Shown: positions 16,591 to 26,128 of the stretch, piece by piece
Numbering within the stretch: position 1 is the stretch's first letter
Layout of the letters: every line of letters starts with the position of its first letter
Assembly (NCBI GenBank): GCA_039984955.1
Contig: JBDWTN010000007.1
Location: 1,744,501 to 1,808,500, forward strand
DNA: 64,000 nt
Reading direction: 5' to 3'
Source of the DNA: Marinobacter alexandrii
Lineage (GTDB): Bacteria > Bacteroidota > Bacteroidia > Cytophagales > Cyclobacteriaceae
The notes under the pieces: model-generated
Told to the model about the DNA's origin: nothing
What the model saw: the letters and a program-made list of their open reading frames with translations, nothing else
The model's database searches: none
Translations under genes and position numbers: made by a program

Positions 16591-17597
16591 GCTCTTTCAA
16601 CCATTCCCTTTAAGCATTCCACCCATTTATCTTCAATGTTGAGACTTGGCACCAGGTCCCATTGCTCCCCTCCAGCTTTTATAAAATCTTCTTGATACGT
16701 TTCGCCCACTTCTACTGTCGTTTCTAAACAATCAGAAATGAATGAAGGAGAGAAAGCGAGCACTTTCTTTTTCCCATTGTCAGCCAGGTCTTCTAATACT
16801 TCATCAGTGTAAGGTTTGATCCATGGAGTCTTACCCAAACGTGATTGGAAACTTACGGTGTATTCCCCCTCTTTCAAACCTAGTTTTTTAACAAGCAGTC
16901 TCGTTGTAGCATAGCATTGCGCCCTGTAGCAGTAGCGATTCTTATCCGTTAGAGAATCGCAACAAGTCCCAAGCTGACAATGATTATCAACCGATCCTTT
17001 TATGATCTGCCTTTCTGGAATTCCATGATAGCTAAATAGAAAGTGATCATATTCCTTTTTTGCCATCATTTTCTTAGCATTATCGGCTATCGTTTCCAAA
17101 AACAATTCTTCCTCAAAGAATTGAGAAGTAAAACTAATATCCGGAATGATTTGCCAATCCTTCACAATTTCCATTACCTTATCTTGAACAGACCCAGTAC
17201 TTGCCGAAGCATATTGAGGGAACAATGGGATCACATGAATAGAAGCGCAATCTTTCAACTTATCCAATCCTTCCTGAATGGAAGGGCTTTGATATCGCAT
17301 AGCAAGTTCTATTTGATAAGAATTATCAACCTTTTCTATAAGTTTATCAAGCACCTCAAAACCAAAATATTTGAGTGGGGAGCCTTTTTCATCAAACAAT
17401 CGCTCATACTCTTTAGCTGATTTGGGAGCTCTTAAAGGTGCAATGATCAAGTTAACTAACATCCATCGGTTAAGGAAAGGAATATCAATCACTCTTTTAT
17501 CCATCAGAAACTCACGTAGATATTTCCTCACATCCGGAACAGCGGTAGAATCTGGTGTCCCCAGGTTTACAAGTAAAACGCCTCTCTTTTTAGTCAT
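16587..17597 (-). CDS. hemH: Ferrochelatase
   Basis: A 336-residue protein of the HemH family that inserts Fe(II) into protoporphyrin IX, the last step of protoheme synthesis. Visible marks: GVLLVNLGTPDS at the N-terminus, the metal-ligand His in FSYHGIPERQ, and the conserved acidic FSPSFISDCLETTVEV. A Cys-rich insert (LGTCCDSLTDKNRYCYRAQC) lies after the His, as in many bacterial ferrochelatases. It follows the VTT-like gene by 4 bases on the same strand. Confidence 0.97.
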   Translation of the reverse strand: MTKKRGVLLVNLGTPDSTAVPDVRKYLREFLMDKRVIDIPFLNRWMLVNLIIAPLRAPKSAKEYERLFDEKGSPLKYFGFEVLDKLIEKVDNSYQIELAMRYQSPSIQEGLDKLKDCASIHVIPLFPQYASASTGSVQDKVMEIVKDWQIIPDISFTSQFFEEELFLETIADNAKKMMAKKEYDHFLFSYHGIPERQIIKGSVDNHCQLGTCCDSLTDKNRYCYRAQCYATTRLLVKKLGLKEGEYTVSFQSRLGKTPWIKPYTDEVLEDLADNGKKKVLAFSPSFISDCLETTVEVGETYQEDFIKAGGEQWDLVPSLNIEDKWVECLKGMVERA

Positions 17598-17601
17598 ATA
17601 A

Positions 17602-18192
17602 TTAGAAGATATTGGCTTCCCAGATCACAATTCCATACACTAAGAATCTTAGAAATCGGAATAATGAAAACCATAAATATTTTTTAAATGAATAATGCAC
17701 TGAACCTACAAGCATTGCAATACCGGAAAATGGTAATGGAGTAAGCGCAGCAACAACTACAAGAAAACCTCCATAGTTATTTAGATGTTTTTCAAATTTT
17801 CCAAAAACCCGTCGCTTCATAGCTCTATAGAATTGGGTGTTTTTAAGGTAAGCTCCAATTCCAAAACCAATGATTCCTGCCATGTAAGAAATAGTAGAAA
17901 GCGCAATTATATTGTTGATGTAGGTTGAAAGGACTTCACTTCTTAAAGACCAGATCATGAAAAACTCCGGAGGTATAATTCCAAAGATGACTTCTGAGGC
18001 CAGAAAAAATAAGTAGACTATGGTTGGCTGGTCATAAACGGGTCCTAATACCGTCTCTAACGTGAAATCATAATTCTTTCTAGCATAAATAAACGCGATG
18101 ACGATAACAGCTAACCACAAGAATCCTCTTAGCAGATTCTTTATCAGAAACCTTCTCCTATCTGGAAGTTCTTTTTCGGTTTTTGGAGTCAT
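17602..18192 (-). CDS. VTT/DedA-like integral membrane protein
   Basis: A 196-residue protein with about five membrane segments. The C-terminal half has a VTT/SNARE-associated-like stretch (YGGFLVVVAALTPLPFSG followed by a basic YSFKKY loop), which in DedA relatives belongs to lipid or solute transporters. The substrate is unknown. It is 26 bases downstream of the 18219-18851 gene and 4 bases upstream of hemH, so the three are probably one transcript. Confidence 0.65.
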   Translation of the reverse strand: MTPKTEKELPDRRRFLIKNLLRGFLWLAVIVIAFIYARKNYDFTLETVLGPVYDQPTIVYLFFLASEVIFGIIPPEFFMIWSLRSEVLSTYINNIIALSTISYMAGIIGFGIGAYLKNTQFYRAMKRRVFGKFEKHLNNYGGFLVVVAALTPLPFSGIAMLVGSVHYSFKKYLWFSLFRFLRFLVYGIVIWEANIF

Positions 18193-18218
18193 GTTGAAGC
18201 TAAACTGGAAATGCTAAA

Positions 18219-18851
18219 TTATTGTTCCTCGATGGATGATTCGGTATCTTTTTTTGCTTTTGTTTTAGAGAACGATACTTTCCAATACGGGTCTTCTAAT
18301 TCAGTGTATCTACCATAGAATTGAGTTAGCATAATTTTTACAGCATAATTGAGGCGATTTTGAGCATCTTGGAAGTAGTCCATCCGATTTTTTGGATGAT
18401 AGATAAAGAACTTGATCACAGGAAAAGCGCATGTTCGGAAGTCTCCAAGTATTTTTTTCACATCTGCTTTTTCCTTCTCCAATGCTTCCATCGCTTTTCC
18501 GCAGCACTTTCCTATTCCTTTAATTAATGGGATGTAGATCATGCCTACATCCGCTTGACTTTCCTCTAGTTCCGTGCATGCCTCATCACAAAAAGCTCTC
18601 AAAATCCGGAGTGATGGAATACTCATACTCGCATCCGTAAATATATCTGGTTGCCATAAAATTTCTCGGAAGGTAAAAATGGATGGTAAAAGCTCTGTAT
18701 CGTAAGTTTCATCATCCTTTAAAGCCAACATGGTTTCTGTTGTGATAGAATCAACTCTGACTCCTCCAGCGCATAGAGCATAAGACCAGCCTTGCTCCTT
18801 GCTGTTGACCATCTTTAAAAAATTCCATATTTCGTTGAGTGCTATCCTCAT
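18219..18851 (-). CDS. Conserved-looking hypothetical protein
   Basis: A 210-residue, probably cytoplasmic protein with no signal peptide or membrane segment. It has several Cys (LCAGG, AFCDEACTELEE, GKCCGKA), helical predicted structure and a Lys/Ser-rich acidic tail (KTKAKKDTESSIEEQ). I do not recognise a family. It is the first gene of the probable operon with the VTT-like protein and hemH. Its start lies 89 bases from the divergent recJ start. Confidence 0.65.
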   Translation of the reverse strand: MRIALNEIWNFLKMVNSKEQGWSYALCAGGVRVDSITTETMLALKDDETYDTELLPSIFTFREILWQPDIFTDASMSIPSLRILRAFCDEACTELEESQADVGMIYIPLIKGIGKCCGKAMEALEKEKADVKKILGDFRTCAFPVIKFFIYHPKNRMDYFQDAQNRLNYAVKIMLTQFYGRYTELEDPYWKVSFSKTKAKKDTESSIEEQ

Positions 18852-18870
18852 CTCATTCCTGTAAAGATCA

Positions 18871-18902
18871 CAAAATAAACATTCAACATCATATACGACA
18901 AA
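18871..18902 (-). promoter_or_regulatory. Possible promoter of the hypothetical - VTT-like - hemH operon
   Basis: On the minus strand, TTTG (18902-18899) is followed after 20 bases by TTATTTTG (18878-18871), close to TTG ... TAnnTTTG. It lies about 20 bases before the start at 18851. Confidence 0.35.
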
Positions 18903-18940
18903 CCCATCTATTTTGCCTTTTGATTTTATATCTTCAACCC

Positions 18941-20638
18941 GTGGAAAAAAGATGGGTACATAAGGGGGAGCCCGAAAGTGAAATAGTCGAAAAGCTCAGC
19001 AAAGAAATTAACATCAATGAGTACTTATCAAAAATACTGATTCAACGAGGAGTCAAGACTTTCGAAGAGGCAAAGGAATTTTTCCGTCCATCACTTTCAA
19101 AATTGAATGATCCCTTTTTAATGCTCAATATGGACAAGGCAGTCAACCGACTGACCGATGCTGTATTCAATGAAGAGAAGATTCTCATTTACGGAGATTA
19201 CGATGTAGATGGCACCACTTCTGTTAGTCTAGTGTATCTATTTTTGAAGCAGTTTAATGATACCATTGAATTTTATATTCCAGATCGTTATTCTGAAGGA
19301 TATGGCATTTCTGAAAAAGGGATTAAACATGCCATTGATAATAGTTTTTCATTAATCATAGCGCTTGATTGTGGTATTAGAGCAATTGACCGTGCTTCTC
19401 AAGCACAAGATGCTGGAGTGGACCTTATCATTTGTGATCATCACATCCCAGGAAAAGAATTGCCAAATGCGTTCGCTATCCTAGATCCAAAACAGAAAGC
19501 CTGTAAATACCCGTTTAAAGATCTTTCCGGATGTGGTGTTGGGTTTAAGTTATTAGAAGGGTTCTGCCAACAGAATACCATTGAAAAAGAAAAACTATTT
19601 GAGCTTCTTGATCTGGTAGCCGTGAGTATTGGATGCGACATTGTTCCGATTGTTGAAGAAAATAGAATTCTAGCACATTATGGGCTAAAAAAATTGAACC
19701 ATTCCCCTTCTGCCGGACTCAAATCTCTTATCGAGATTAGTGGTAAGAAAAAAGAATTCTCCATTTCAGATGTAGTCTTCTCAATAGGCCCAAGAATCAA
19801 TGCCGCAGGAAGATTAACTCACGCCAAAGAATCCGTGAATCTACTCATAGGTGATAGCTCCGAAACATCTGCTTTTGCGGATAACTTAAACAGCAGAAAT
19901 CAGGAAAGAAGAGAGTTTGACCAAAACATTACCGCAGAAGCTTTAGAGATGATTTCTAAACTTAAGTCAGATCAAAAATCTACCGTTTTATTTAAAGAAG
20001 ATTGGCATAAAGGTGTAATAGGTATAGTAGCATCCAGATGCATTGAGCATTATCATCGTCCTACAATTATTCTTACAGAATCAAAAGGTAAAGCAACTGG
20101 ATCAGCTCGATCAGTTGATGGATTTGATGTGCATTCAGCTATTTCAGAGTGCTCCGATTTATTAGAACAATTTGGGGGTCACACCCATGCTGCCGGATTG
20201 ACGCTACCATTAGAAAACCTTGAAAGATTTGTTGAAAAGTTCGAGGATGTGGTAAGTCAAAAAATTCTTCCAGAACAGTTAATACCAAAGGTTGAGATAG
20301 ATACCGAAATTCCTCTGTCTGCTATCAATTATAAGACTTACAACATCATGAATCAAATGGCGCCATTCGGCCCAAAGAATATGGCTCCTGTTTTTGGCAC
20401 AAAAAATGTAATTGTCGATGCTAAACCAAAGCTGATAAAGGATAAACACATTAAAGGATCTGTTCGTGAAGAGAACAGCACAAAGCTTTTTGAGTTTATC
20501 GGGTTTGGAATGGCCGATAAAATGGATTCAATTGCTGTTGGATGCCCATTTCATATCGCCTATCATTTGGAAGAAAATAATTACCTAGGCAATAAGTCAC
20601 TCATCCTAAACCTGAGGGATGTAAGATTTGATGCATAA
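18941..20638 (+). CDS. recJ: Single-stranded-DNA-specific exonuclease RecJ
   Basis: A DHH-superfamily 5'-3' ssDNA exonuclease of about 565 residues, for recombination and mismatch repair. I take the GTG at 18941 ([11 protein letters not shown]), which gives the family-typical N-terminus; the longer frame from 18839 adds an atypical His/Cys-rich leader overlapping the divergent gene. The first metal-binding motif DYDVDGTTS is at about 85, DHH (ICDHHIPG) at about 164, and the DHHA1 motif FGGHTHAAG at about 411, followed by an OB-like C-terminal part. It is followed by lptB after 14 bases. Confidence 0.95.
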   Translation: MEKRWVHKGEPESEIVEKLSKEININEYLSKILIQRGVKTFEEAKEFFRPSLSKLNDPFLMLNMDKAVNRLTDAVFNEEKILIYGDYDVDGTTSVSLVYLFLKQFNDTIEFYIPDRYSEGYGISEKGIKHAIDNSFSLIIALDCGIRAIDRASQAQDAGVDLIICDHHIPGKELPNAFAILDPKQKACKYPFKDLSGCGVGFKLLEGFCQQNTIEKEKLFELLDLVAVSIGCDIVPIVEENRILAHYGLKKLNHSPSAGLKSLIEISGKKKEFSISDVVFSIGPRINAAGRLTHAKESVNLLIGDSSETSAFADNLNSRNQERREFDQNITAEALEMISKLKSDQKSTVLFKEDWHKGVIGIVASRCIEHYHRPTIILTESKGKATGSARSVDGFDVHSAISECSDLLEQFGGHTHAAGLTLPLENLERFVEKFEDVVSQKILPEQLIPKVEIDTEIPLSAINYKTYNIMNQMAPFGPKNMAPVFGTKNVIVDAKPKLIKDKHIKGSVREENSTKLFEFIGFGMADKMDSIAVGCPFHIAYHLEENNYLGNKSLILNLRDVRFDA

Positions 20639-20652
20639 ATTGCAACTCTTTT

Positions 20653-21384
20653 ATGGAATTACGCGCAGAACATTTAATCAAGAAGTACAAAAAAAGGAAA
20701 GTTGTAAATGATATTTCCGTTACGGTAAAAACTGGTGAGATTGTGGGTCTCCTAGGGCCAAATGGAGCAGGGAAAACAACATCTTTTTATATGATAGTGG
20801 GCTTGGTCAAGCCTAATGAGGGTCATATCTTTCTTGATCAGGAAGACATCACTGATTTACCTATGTATCAGCGTGCTAAAAGAGGAATTGGGTATCTGGC
20901 CCAAGAAGCTTCAGTCTTCAGAAAACTAAGCGTGGAAGACAATATCCTGGCTGTTTTAGAAATGACTGGAAAGAGTAAGCAGGAACAGAAGGAAAAGTGT
21001 GAAAGTTTACTTGAAGAATTTAGCCTTACCCACGTGAGAAAAAATCTGGGACAGGTCCTCTCAGGAGGAGAGAGAAGAAGAACAGAGATTGCCAGAGCAC
21101 TTGCAGTAAATCCAAACTTTGTATTGCTAGATGAGCCGTTTGCAGGAGTGGACCCGATTGCAGTAGAGGAGATTCAAACAATCGTGGCACAATTAAAAAA
21201 CAAGAATATTGGCATACTGATTACAGATCACAATGTGAACGAGACTTTATCAATTACAGATAGAGCTTACTTGATGTTTGAGGGTAAGTTGCTCAAAGCG
21301 GGTACGGCTGAAGAATTGGCCAATGATGAACAAGTAAGAAAAGTCTATCTTGGTAAACACTTTGAATTAAAAAGAAAGATCTAG
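20653..21384 (+). CDS. lptB: LPS export ABC transporter ATP-binding protein
   Basis: A 243-residue ATPase powering LPS transport from inner to outer membrane with LptFG. Walker A is GPNGAGKT (35-42), the signature LSGGERRR begins at about 136, Walker B/D-loop is [13 protein letters not shown], and the switch His is in ITDHNV. The [15 protein letters not shown] segment is characteristic of LptB. It lies between recJ and a GH3-family gene with 8- to 14-base spacings; lptF and lptG are not in the window. Confidence 0.95.
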   Translation: MELRAEHLIKKYKKRKVVNDISVTVKTGEIVGLLGPNGAGKTTSFYMIVGLVKPNEGHIFLDQEDITDLPMYQRAKRGIGYLAQEASVFRKLSVEDNILAVLEMTGKSKQEQKEKCESLLEEFSLTHVRKNLGQVLSGGERRRTEIARALAVNPNFVLLDEPFAGVDPIAVEEIQTIVAQLKNKNIGILITDHNVNETLSITDRAYLMFEGKLLKAGTAEELANDEQVRKVYLGKHFELKRKI

Positions 21385-21392
21385 ACTAAGCC

Positions 21393-22919
21393 ATGGAAAT
21401 TCTGAACTCCATATTATCATGGGTAATGAAGAAGCGAATTCATCAGATCGAGCTTTTCATGAAATACCCACACGAAGTTCAGAACGAGCTTTTGGAAGAC
21501 CTTGTAAAAAAATCTTCTAAAACTGCCTACGGAAAGCAATATGGTTTTAAAACGATCGAAAATTACGAGCACTTCAAAAGCAAGGTACCCATCGTAAATT
21601 ACGAAGAGCTCTTTCCTTTTATCGAAAGATTAATGAAAGGAGAGCAAAACGTGCTATGGCCGTCAGAGGTGCGATGGTTTGCAAAATCCTCTGGTACAAC
21701 CAATGCACGAAGTAAGTTTATTCCGGTATCCCAAGAAGCACTGGATGATTGTCATTATAAAGGCGGAAAAGACCTTTTAAGCATCTACTTCAATAATTAT
21801 CCGGATGCAAAGATGTTTGCAGGAAAGGGGTTAGTTATTGGTGGTAGCCATCAATTGAATCAATTTGATGAGAATGCTAATTCATATTATGGAGATGTTT
21901 CAGCAGTTCTTCTAAAGAATTTACCCTGGTGGGCGCAGATGGTGCGAACACCCAGCTTGGATATCGCTTTAATGGATGAATGGGAAGGGAAGATTGATAA
22001 AATGGTTGATATTACCTCCTCTGAAAATGTTACGAACATATCTGGTGTGCCAACCTGGATGATCGTTCTTCTAGAAAAGATGATCGAAAGAAATAAGGTC
22101 AATAATATTCTTGATATCTGGCCTAATCTCGAGGTGTTTTTTCATGGAGCTGTTTCATTCACCCCTTATGAAGAGCTTTTCAAAAAACTAATTCCGTCCA
22201 AAAAGATGAGATATATGGAGACATATAATGCGTCCGAAGGATTTTTTGGGATTCAAGATCAAACTGATAGTAAGGATATGCTCCTTATGCTAGACTATGG
22301 CATTTTTTATGAATTTGTCCCTTTTAGTGAGCTTGATCAAAAGAATCCAAAAACGCTTACACTCGATGAAGTTGAAGTTGGAAAGAACTATGCAATTATT
22401 ATCACCACAAATGCCGGGCTTTGGAGGTATCGAATTGGAGATACAGTCACTTTTACCAGCATCAACCCTTATCGTATAAAAATCTCCGGTAGGACTAAAC
22501 ATTTCATCAATGCTTTTGGAGAAGAGCTGATCATTGAAAATGCAGAATCAGCAATCGCTGAAGCATGCAAAAAGACCCATGCTACAATAGACAATTTTAC
22601 TGCAGGCCCTATTTATCTGGAAGAAGGTCAAAAGGGTGGACATGAATGGGTCATTGAGTTTACGCATGAACCAAACGATTTGACTCGCTTTAAAAAACTT
22701 CTTGATGAGCATCTCAGAGAAATAAATTCTGACTATGATGCCAAAAGATACAAAGATATCGCGCTGCAGGAGCCTGTAATCCATGTAGTACCAAAAGGGT
22801 CATTTTATGAATGGATGAAGAACAGAGGCAAGTTAGGGGGGCAACATAAAGTTCCAAGGCTAGCAAATAATCGAGAATATTTGGATGAATTAGTCGGATA
22901 CAGAACCCACTCATCATAA
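21393..22919 (+). CDS. GH3 auxin-responsive promoter family protein (acyl-adenylating fold)
   Basis: A 508-residue protein of the GH3 family, which adenylates carboxylic acids and joins them to amino acids in plants; bacterial members have unknown substrates. Visible: the phosphate-binding loop KSSGTTNARSKFIP, the conserved segment TYNASEGFFGIQD, and WRYRIGDTV with SGRTKHFINAFGEELI in the C-terminal domain. Length matches bacterial GH3 proteins. It directly follows lptB (8 bases), so it may be part of the same transcript and perhaps act in envelope metabolism; this is inference. Confidence 0.9.
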   Translation: MEILNSILSWVMKKRIHQIELFMKYPHEVQNELLEDLVKKSSKTAYGKQYGFKTIENYEHFKSKVPIVNYEELFPFIERLMKGEQNVLWPSEVRWFAKSSGTTNARSKFIPVSQEALDDCHYKGGKDLLSIYFNNYPDAKMFAGKGLVIGGSHQLNQFDENANSYYGDVSAVLLKNLPWWAQMVRTPSLDIALMDEWEGKIDKMVDITSSENVTNISGVPTWMIVLLEKMIERNKVNNILDIWPNLEVFFHGAVSFTPYEELFKKLIPSKKMRYMETYNASEGFFGIQDQTDSKDMLLMLDYGIFYEFVPFSELDQKNPKTLTLDEVEVGKNYAIIITTNAGLWRYRIGDTVTFTSINPYRIKISGRTKHFINAFGEELIIENAESAIAEACKKTHATIDNFTAGPIYLEEGQKGGHEWVIEFTHEPNDLTRFKKLLDEHLREINSDYDAKRYKDIALQEPVIHVVPKGSFYEWMKNRGKLGGQHKVPRLANNREYLDELVGYRTHSS

Positions 22920-23010
22920 AAAATCTCAGCACCCTCGATCTTGACTATTATCTTTAATCTATAAATTGATTCGTGAAACTTTGAGAAATCAATTGGAGTT
23001 ACTAGGGAAG

Positions 23011-23301
23011 ATGAAAAACATATTTTTCACACGTATTTTAGTTTTTGTTCTCTGTTTTTCTATGATGGCTGAAATTTCAGTATCTGTCATAAACCAAGAT
23101 GTAATTTCTATTGAAGCGGATACAGAAATAGAGCATGAAGAGGGTAGTGAAAAAGGCAAGGAAAAGCATGCAAGTAATAGGTATCTGTATTTACAAGAAA
23201 TAGAAATCATGCCCCAGTTAGCAAAAATCACTAGCTATAAAGACTGGTATTGGAATACACCTTCTTTAGACTTCCAAACACCCCCGCCTAAACTGTGTTG
23301 A
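23011..23301 (+). CDS. Small exported protein upstream of SulP transporter
   Basis: A 96-residue protein from the ATG at 23011, giving a clear hydrophobic leader (MKNIFFTRILVFVLCFSMM); a TTG at 22966 would add an unlikely 15-residue prefix. The mature part is acidic and His/Lys-rich (EIEHEEGSEKGKEKHAS) and ends in PPPKLC. No family recognised. It lies 45 bases upstream of the SulP gene, suggesting cotranscription and perhaps an accessory periplasmic role. Confidence 0.6.
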   Translation: MKNIFFTRILVFVLCFSMMAEISVSVINQDVISIEADTEIEHEEGSEKGKEKHASNRYLYLQEIEIMPQLAKITSYKDWYWNTPSLDFQTPPPKLC

Positions 23302-23346
23302 GTTAATCCGTTCCTCAATTATTCTTTACTCAACACAACTTAAATT

Positions 23347-24933
23347 ATGGACTTAAATAAGACCGGTCTATTCAGCAATTTTAAATCTGATCTATCTGCC
23401 AGTGTGGTGGTATTCTTAGTAGCTGTTCCACTTTGTTTGGGAATAGCACTTGCCTCAGGAGCACCGCTATTCGCCGGGGTTATATCCGGAATTATCGGAG
23501 GAATTATCGTGGGGATGATTAGCGGCTCATCCGTAGGAGTCAGTGGGCCAGCTGCAGGTTTAGCAGTCATCGTTTTAGGCGCTATTCAAGACTTAGAATC
23601 ATTTCCTATTTTTCTAGCTGCTGTAGTTATTAGTGGTATTATTCAAATCATCTTAGGACTTTCTAAGGCAGGTATTATAGGTTATTACTTCCCCTCCTCT
23701 GTGATAAAAGGGATGCTTTCCGCCATTGGAATTATCATCTTTCTAAAACAAATACCTCATGCTGTAGGATATGATGCTGATCCAGAGGGTGATCTTGAGT
23801 TTTTTCAACCGGATGGGGAAAATACATTTTCAGAGCTCTATAAAATGCTTGACTATATCCAAGAAGGAGCTTTGATCATTTTTGTTATCTCAATGATTAT
23901 TTTAATTCTTTGGGAATCTCCATTCATGAAACGAATCAAGATTTTCAAAGTAATTCAAGGGCCGCTTATTGTTGTAATCACAGGTATAATAGCAAATATC
24001 CTATTCAAGGGTTCTTCACTATATATCGATGAGACTCACATGGTAAGCCTACCAGTTGCAGGATCTTTGAATGAATTTATCAATCAATTTACCTTTTTTG
24101 ATCCTTCAGCGTTGCTAAGAAAAGATGTACTTCTACTTGGCGGAACGATTGCGGTAGTAGGATCTCTCGAGACGCTATTGTGTGTTGAAGCAACAGACAA
24201 GCTAGATCCACAAAAAAGAATTACTCCGACTAACAGAGAGCTCATTGCTCAAGGAGCTGGTAATATTTTCTCAGGAATGATTGGTGGACTACCAATCACA
24301 CAGGTAATTGTACGTAGCTCTGCCAATATACAATCAGGTGGAAAAACCAAGATATCAGCCATATTTCACGGCTTACTTCTCTTGATATCAGCCATATTCA
24401 TACCAAACATATTGAACTTAATACCGCTTTCAAGTCTAGCCGCGATTTTAATTGTGGTAGGTTACAAACTTGCCAAGCCTTCTTTATTTAGAAAAATGTA
24501 TTTCGCTGGAAAGTCAGAGTTTATCCCGTTTATGGTCACATTGCTTGGAATCATATTTACTGATCTCTTGATTGGAATTCTAATGGGGCTAGCAGTAGGT
24601 ATTTTCCAAGTTTTGTATAATAATTTCAAAAAACCATACGCACTTCAGACAGTAGAAGAAAATGGGATAACTAAGCTGAAATTGGAATTATCAGAAAACC
24701 TCACCTTTCTAAACAAGGCAAGCATAATTGAAACCCTTTCTCATCTGCCAGATGAATCTGATATTGTCATTGATGCGTCCAGATCTCATTTTATCCATCC
24801 AGATATACTTGAGATTCTTCAAGACTTCCGGAAAAATGCTGAGTACAGAAAGATTAAGTTGGAAATCATTGGAATGGATAAGGAGCATGAAAATCCAGTA
24901 CAAAAGCTAAAGAACGTAACAAAGGATTTCTAA
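23347..24933 (+). CDS. SulP family inorganic anion transporter
   Basis: A 528-residue transporter with 10 or more membrane segments. The SulP start (SASVVVFLVAVPLCLGIALASGAP) is followed by SGSSVGVSGPAAGLAV and the conserved TPTNRELIAQGAGNI and GGLPITQVIVRSSANI blocks. The C-terminus has a STAS-like fold (VIDASRSHFIHPDILEIL). Bacterial SulP members carry bicarbonate, sulfate or other anions; this subtype is often found with carbonic anhydrase, but none is encoded nearby. It is convergent with rluD, with a palindromic element between. Confidence 0.93.
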   Translation: MDLNKTGLFSNFKSDLSASVVVFLVAVPLCLGIALASGAPLFAGVISGIIGGIIVGMISGSSVGVSGPAAGLAVIVLGAIQDLESFPIFLAAVVISGIIQIILGLSKAGIIGYYFPSSVIKGMLSAIGIIIFLKQIPHAVGYDADPEGDLEFFQPDGENTFSELYKMLDYIQEGALIIFVISMIILILWESPFMKRIKIFKVIQGPLIVVITGIIANILFKGSSLYIDETHMVSLPVAGSLNEFINQFTFFDPSALLRKDVLLLGGTIAVVGSLETLLCVEATDKLDPQKRITPTNRELIAQGAGNIFSGMIGGLPITQVIVRSSANIQSGGKTKISAIFHGLLLLISAIFIPNILNLIPLSSLAAILIVVGYKLAKPSLFRKMYFAGKSEFIPFMVTLLGIIFTDLLIGILMGLAVGIFQVLYNNFKKPYALQTVEENGITKLKLELSENLTFLNKASIIETLSHLPDESDIVIDASRSHFIHPDILEILQDFRKNAEYRKIKLEIIGMDKEHENPVQKLKNVTKDF

Positions 24934-24939
24934 TAAAAT

Positions 24940-25081
24940 GGCTGTCTTAAAACCTTATGAACGTCATAGCGAACCTGCCTGCGGCAGGCAGTCGAAGTGA
25001 AGCTTTCTCTTAAATGAGAGAAGAGATTTTTCAACATGAGATCGCTTCGATTCCTTTACGATGACGACTTTTGAGACAGCC
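24940..25081. repeat. MITE-like palindromic intergenic element
   Basis: A ~142-base element with 13-base terminal inverted repeats differing at one position (GGCTGTCTTAAAA at 24940, TTTTGAGACAGCC at 25069). Inside are nested inverted repeats: CGTCAT / ATGACG, TCGAAGTGAAGC against a GCTTCGA copy, and a perfect 8-bp arm palindrome CTGCCTGCGGCAGGCAG at 24975-24991. There is no coding capacity and no obvious target-site duplication. It fills the gap between the convergent SulP and rluD genes and could also terminate both transcripts. Confidence 0.75.
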
Positions 25082-25085
25082 CCTT

Positions 25086-26111
25086 TTAGTCTATATGATC
25101 AATGTAATGCTTCCATTTTTCTAGCACCAATGAAAAATCTTCGGGAAGGTCCGAGTCTACAAAAACTTGTTTTTTGGTTACAGGATGAACGAATCCCAAT
25201 GTTTTCGCATGAAGGGCTTGTCGAGGTATAACCTTGAAACAGTTCTGAACAAACTGTTTGTATTTAGTGAATACTGTTCCCTTTACGACCTCATTTCCTC
25301 CATAAGTAGCATCATTGAAGAGAGGATGCCCTACAAATCTCATGTGAGCCCGTATTTGATGGGTTCTTCCCGTTTCCAGATTGCATTTTAAAAGTGATAC
25401 ATATCTAAGATCTTCCAGTAATTTGTAATGGGTAACAGCATGCTTGCCGAAATCACCTTCAGGAAACGCACTAGTTATCCTCCTATCCTTTAAGCTACGC
25501 CCAACATTTACATCTATAGTTCCTTGTGCTTCTTCTGGTACTCCCCAAACCAAAGCATAGTACGTACGCTCGATTGAATGATCAAAAAATTGCTTTGCTA
25601 AGCCATTCATCGCCTGTTCGGTCTTAGCTATCACTAAAAGACCAGAAGTGTCCTTATCAATTCGATGAACCAAACCAGGCCTACCATCATTTCCTTTCAT
25701 TTCAGGTAAGTTTTGGAAATGAAATGCAAGGGCATTTACTAGAGTACCTGACCAGTTTTGATAAGCCGGATGTACCACCATACCTGCTGGCTTATTAACC
25801 ACTAACAGGTGCTCATCCTCCATCATGATATTTAATGGAATATCCTCGGGAACCAAATCTTCATCTCTGGGAGGTTCCGGTAGCATAACAGATATTTCGT
25901 CTCCTGGATGTACTTTATAATTCGGCTTTATCTCAGCTTCATTGACCTTGACAAATCCCTCTCTTATCCCTGATTGCACCTTATTACGTGTGACATTTGG
26001 CAATCTATCCATCAAGAATTTGTCGATTCGCAGTAAATCCTGACCAGCATCCACTTTGATATGATGATGTTCATATAAGTCCCCCTCGATTTCACTGCGT
26101 TCGTCTGTCAT
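25086..26111 (-). CDS. RluA-family 23S rRNA pseudouridine synthase (RluD-like)
   Basis: A protein of about 341 residues from the ATG at 26111; a GTG at 26138 would overlap the divergent gene's start and is less likely. It has an N-terminal S4 RNA-binding domain (RIDKFLMDRLPNVTRNKVQSGIREG), then the catalytic domain with GLVHRIDKDTSGLLV, where the Asp of RID is the nucleophile, and the C-terminal TGRTHQIRAHM motif. It isomerises uridines in rRNA; RluD specificity is the best guess from the domain layout. Confidence 0.93.
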   Translation of the reverse strand: MTDERSEIEGDLYEHHHIKVDAGQDLLRIDKFLMDRLPNVTRNKVQSGIREGFVKVNEAEIKPNYKVHPGDEISVMLPEPPRDEDLVPEDIPLNIMMEDEHLLVVNKPAGMVVHPAYQNWSGTLVNALAFHFQNLPEMKGNDGRPGLVHRIDKDTSGLLVIAKTEQAMNGLAKQFFDHSIERTYYALVWGVPEEAQGTIDVNVGRSLKDRRITSAFPEGDFGKHAVTHYKLLEDLRYVSLLKCNLETGRTHQIRAHMRFVGHPLFNDATYGGNEVVKGTVFTKYKQFVQNCFKVIPRQALHAKTLGFVHPVTKKQVFVDSDLPEDFSLVLEKWKHYIDHID

Positions 26112-26128
26112 GGATGTAAATTTAAAGT

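Noticed and set aside
17043-17420. 125-codon plus-strand frame in hemH
   Set aside because: Antisense to the ferrochelatase core, with no support of its own.
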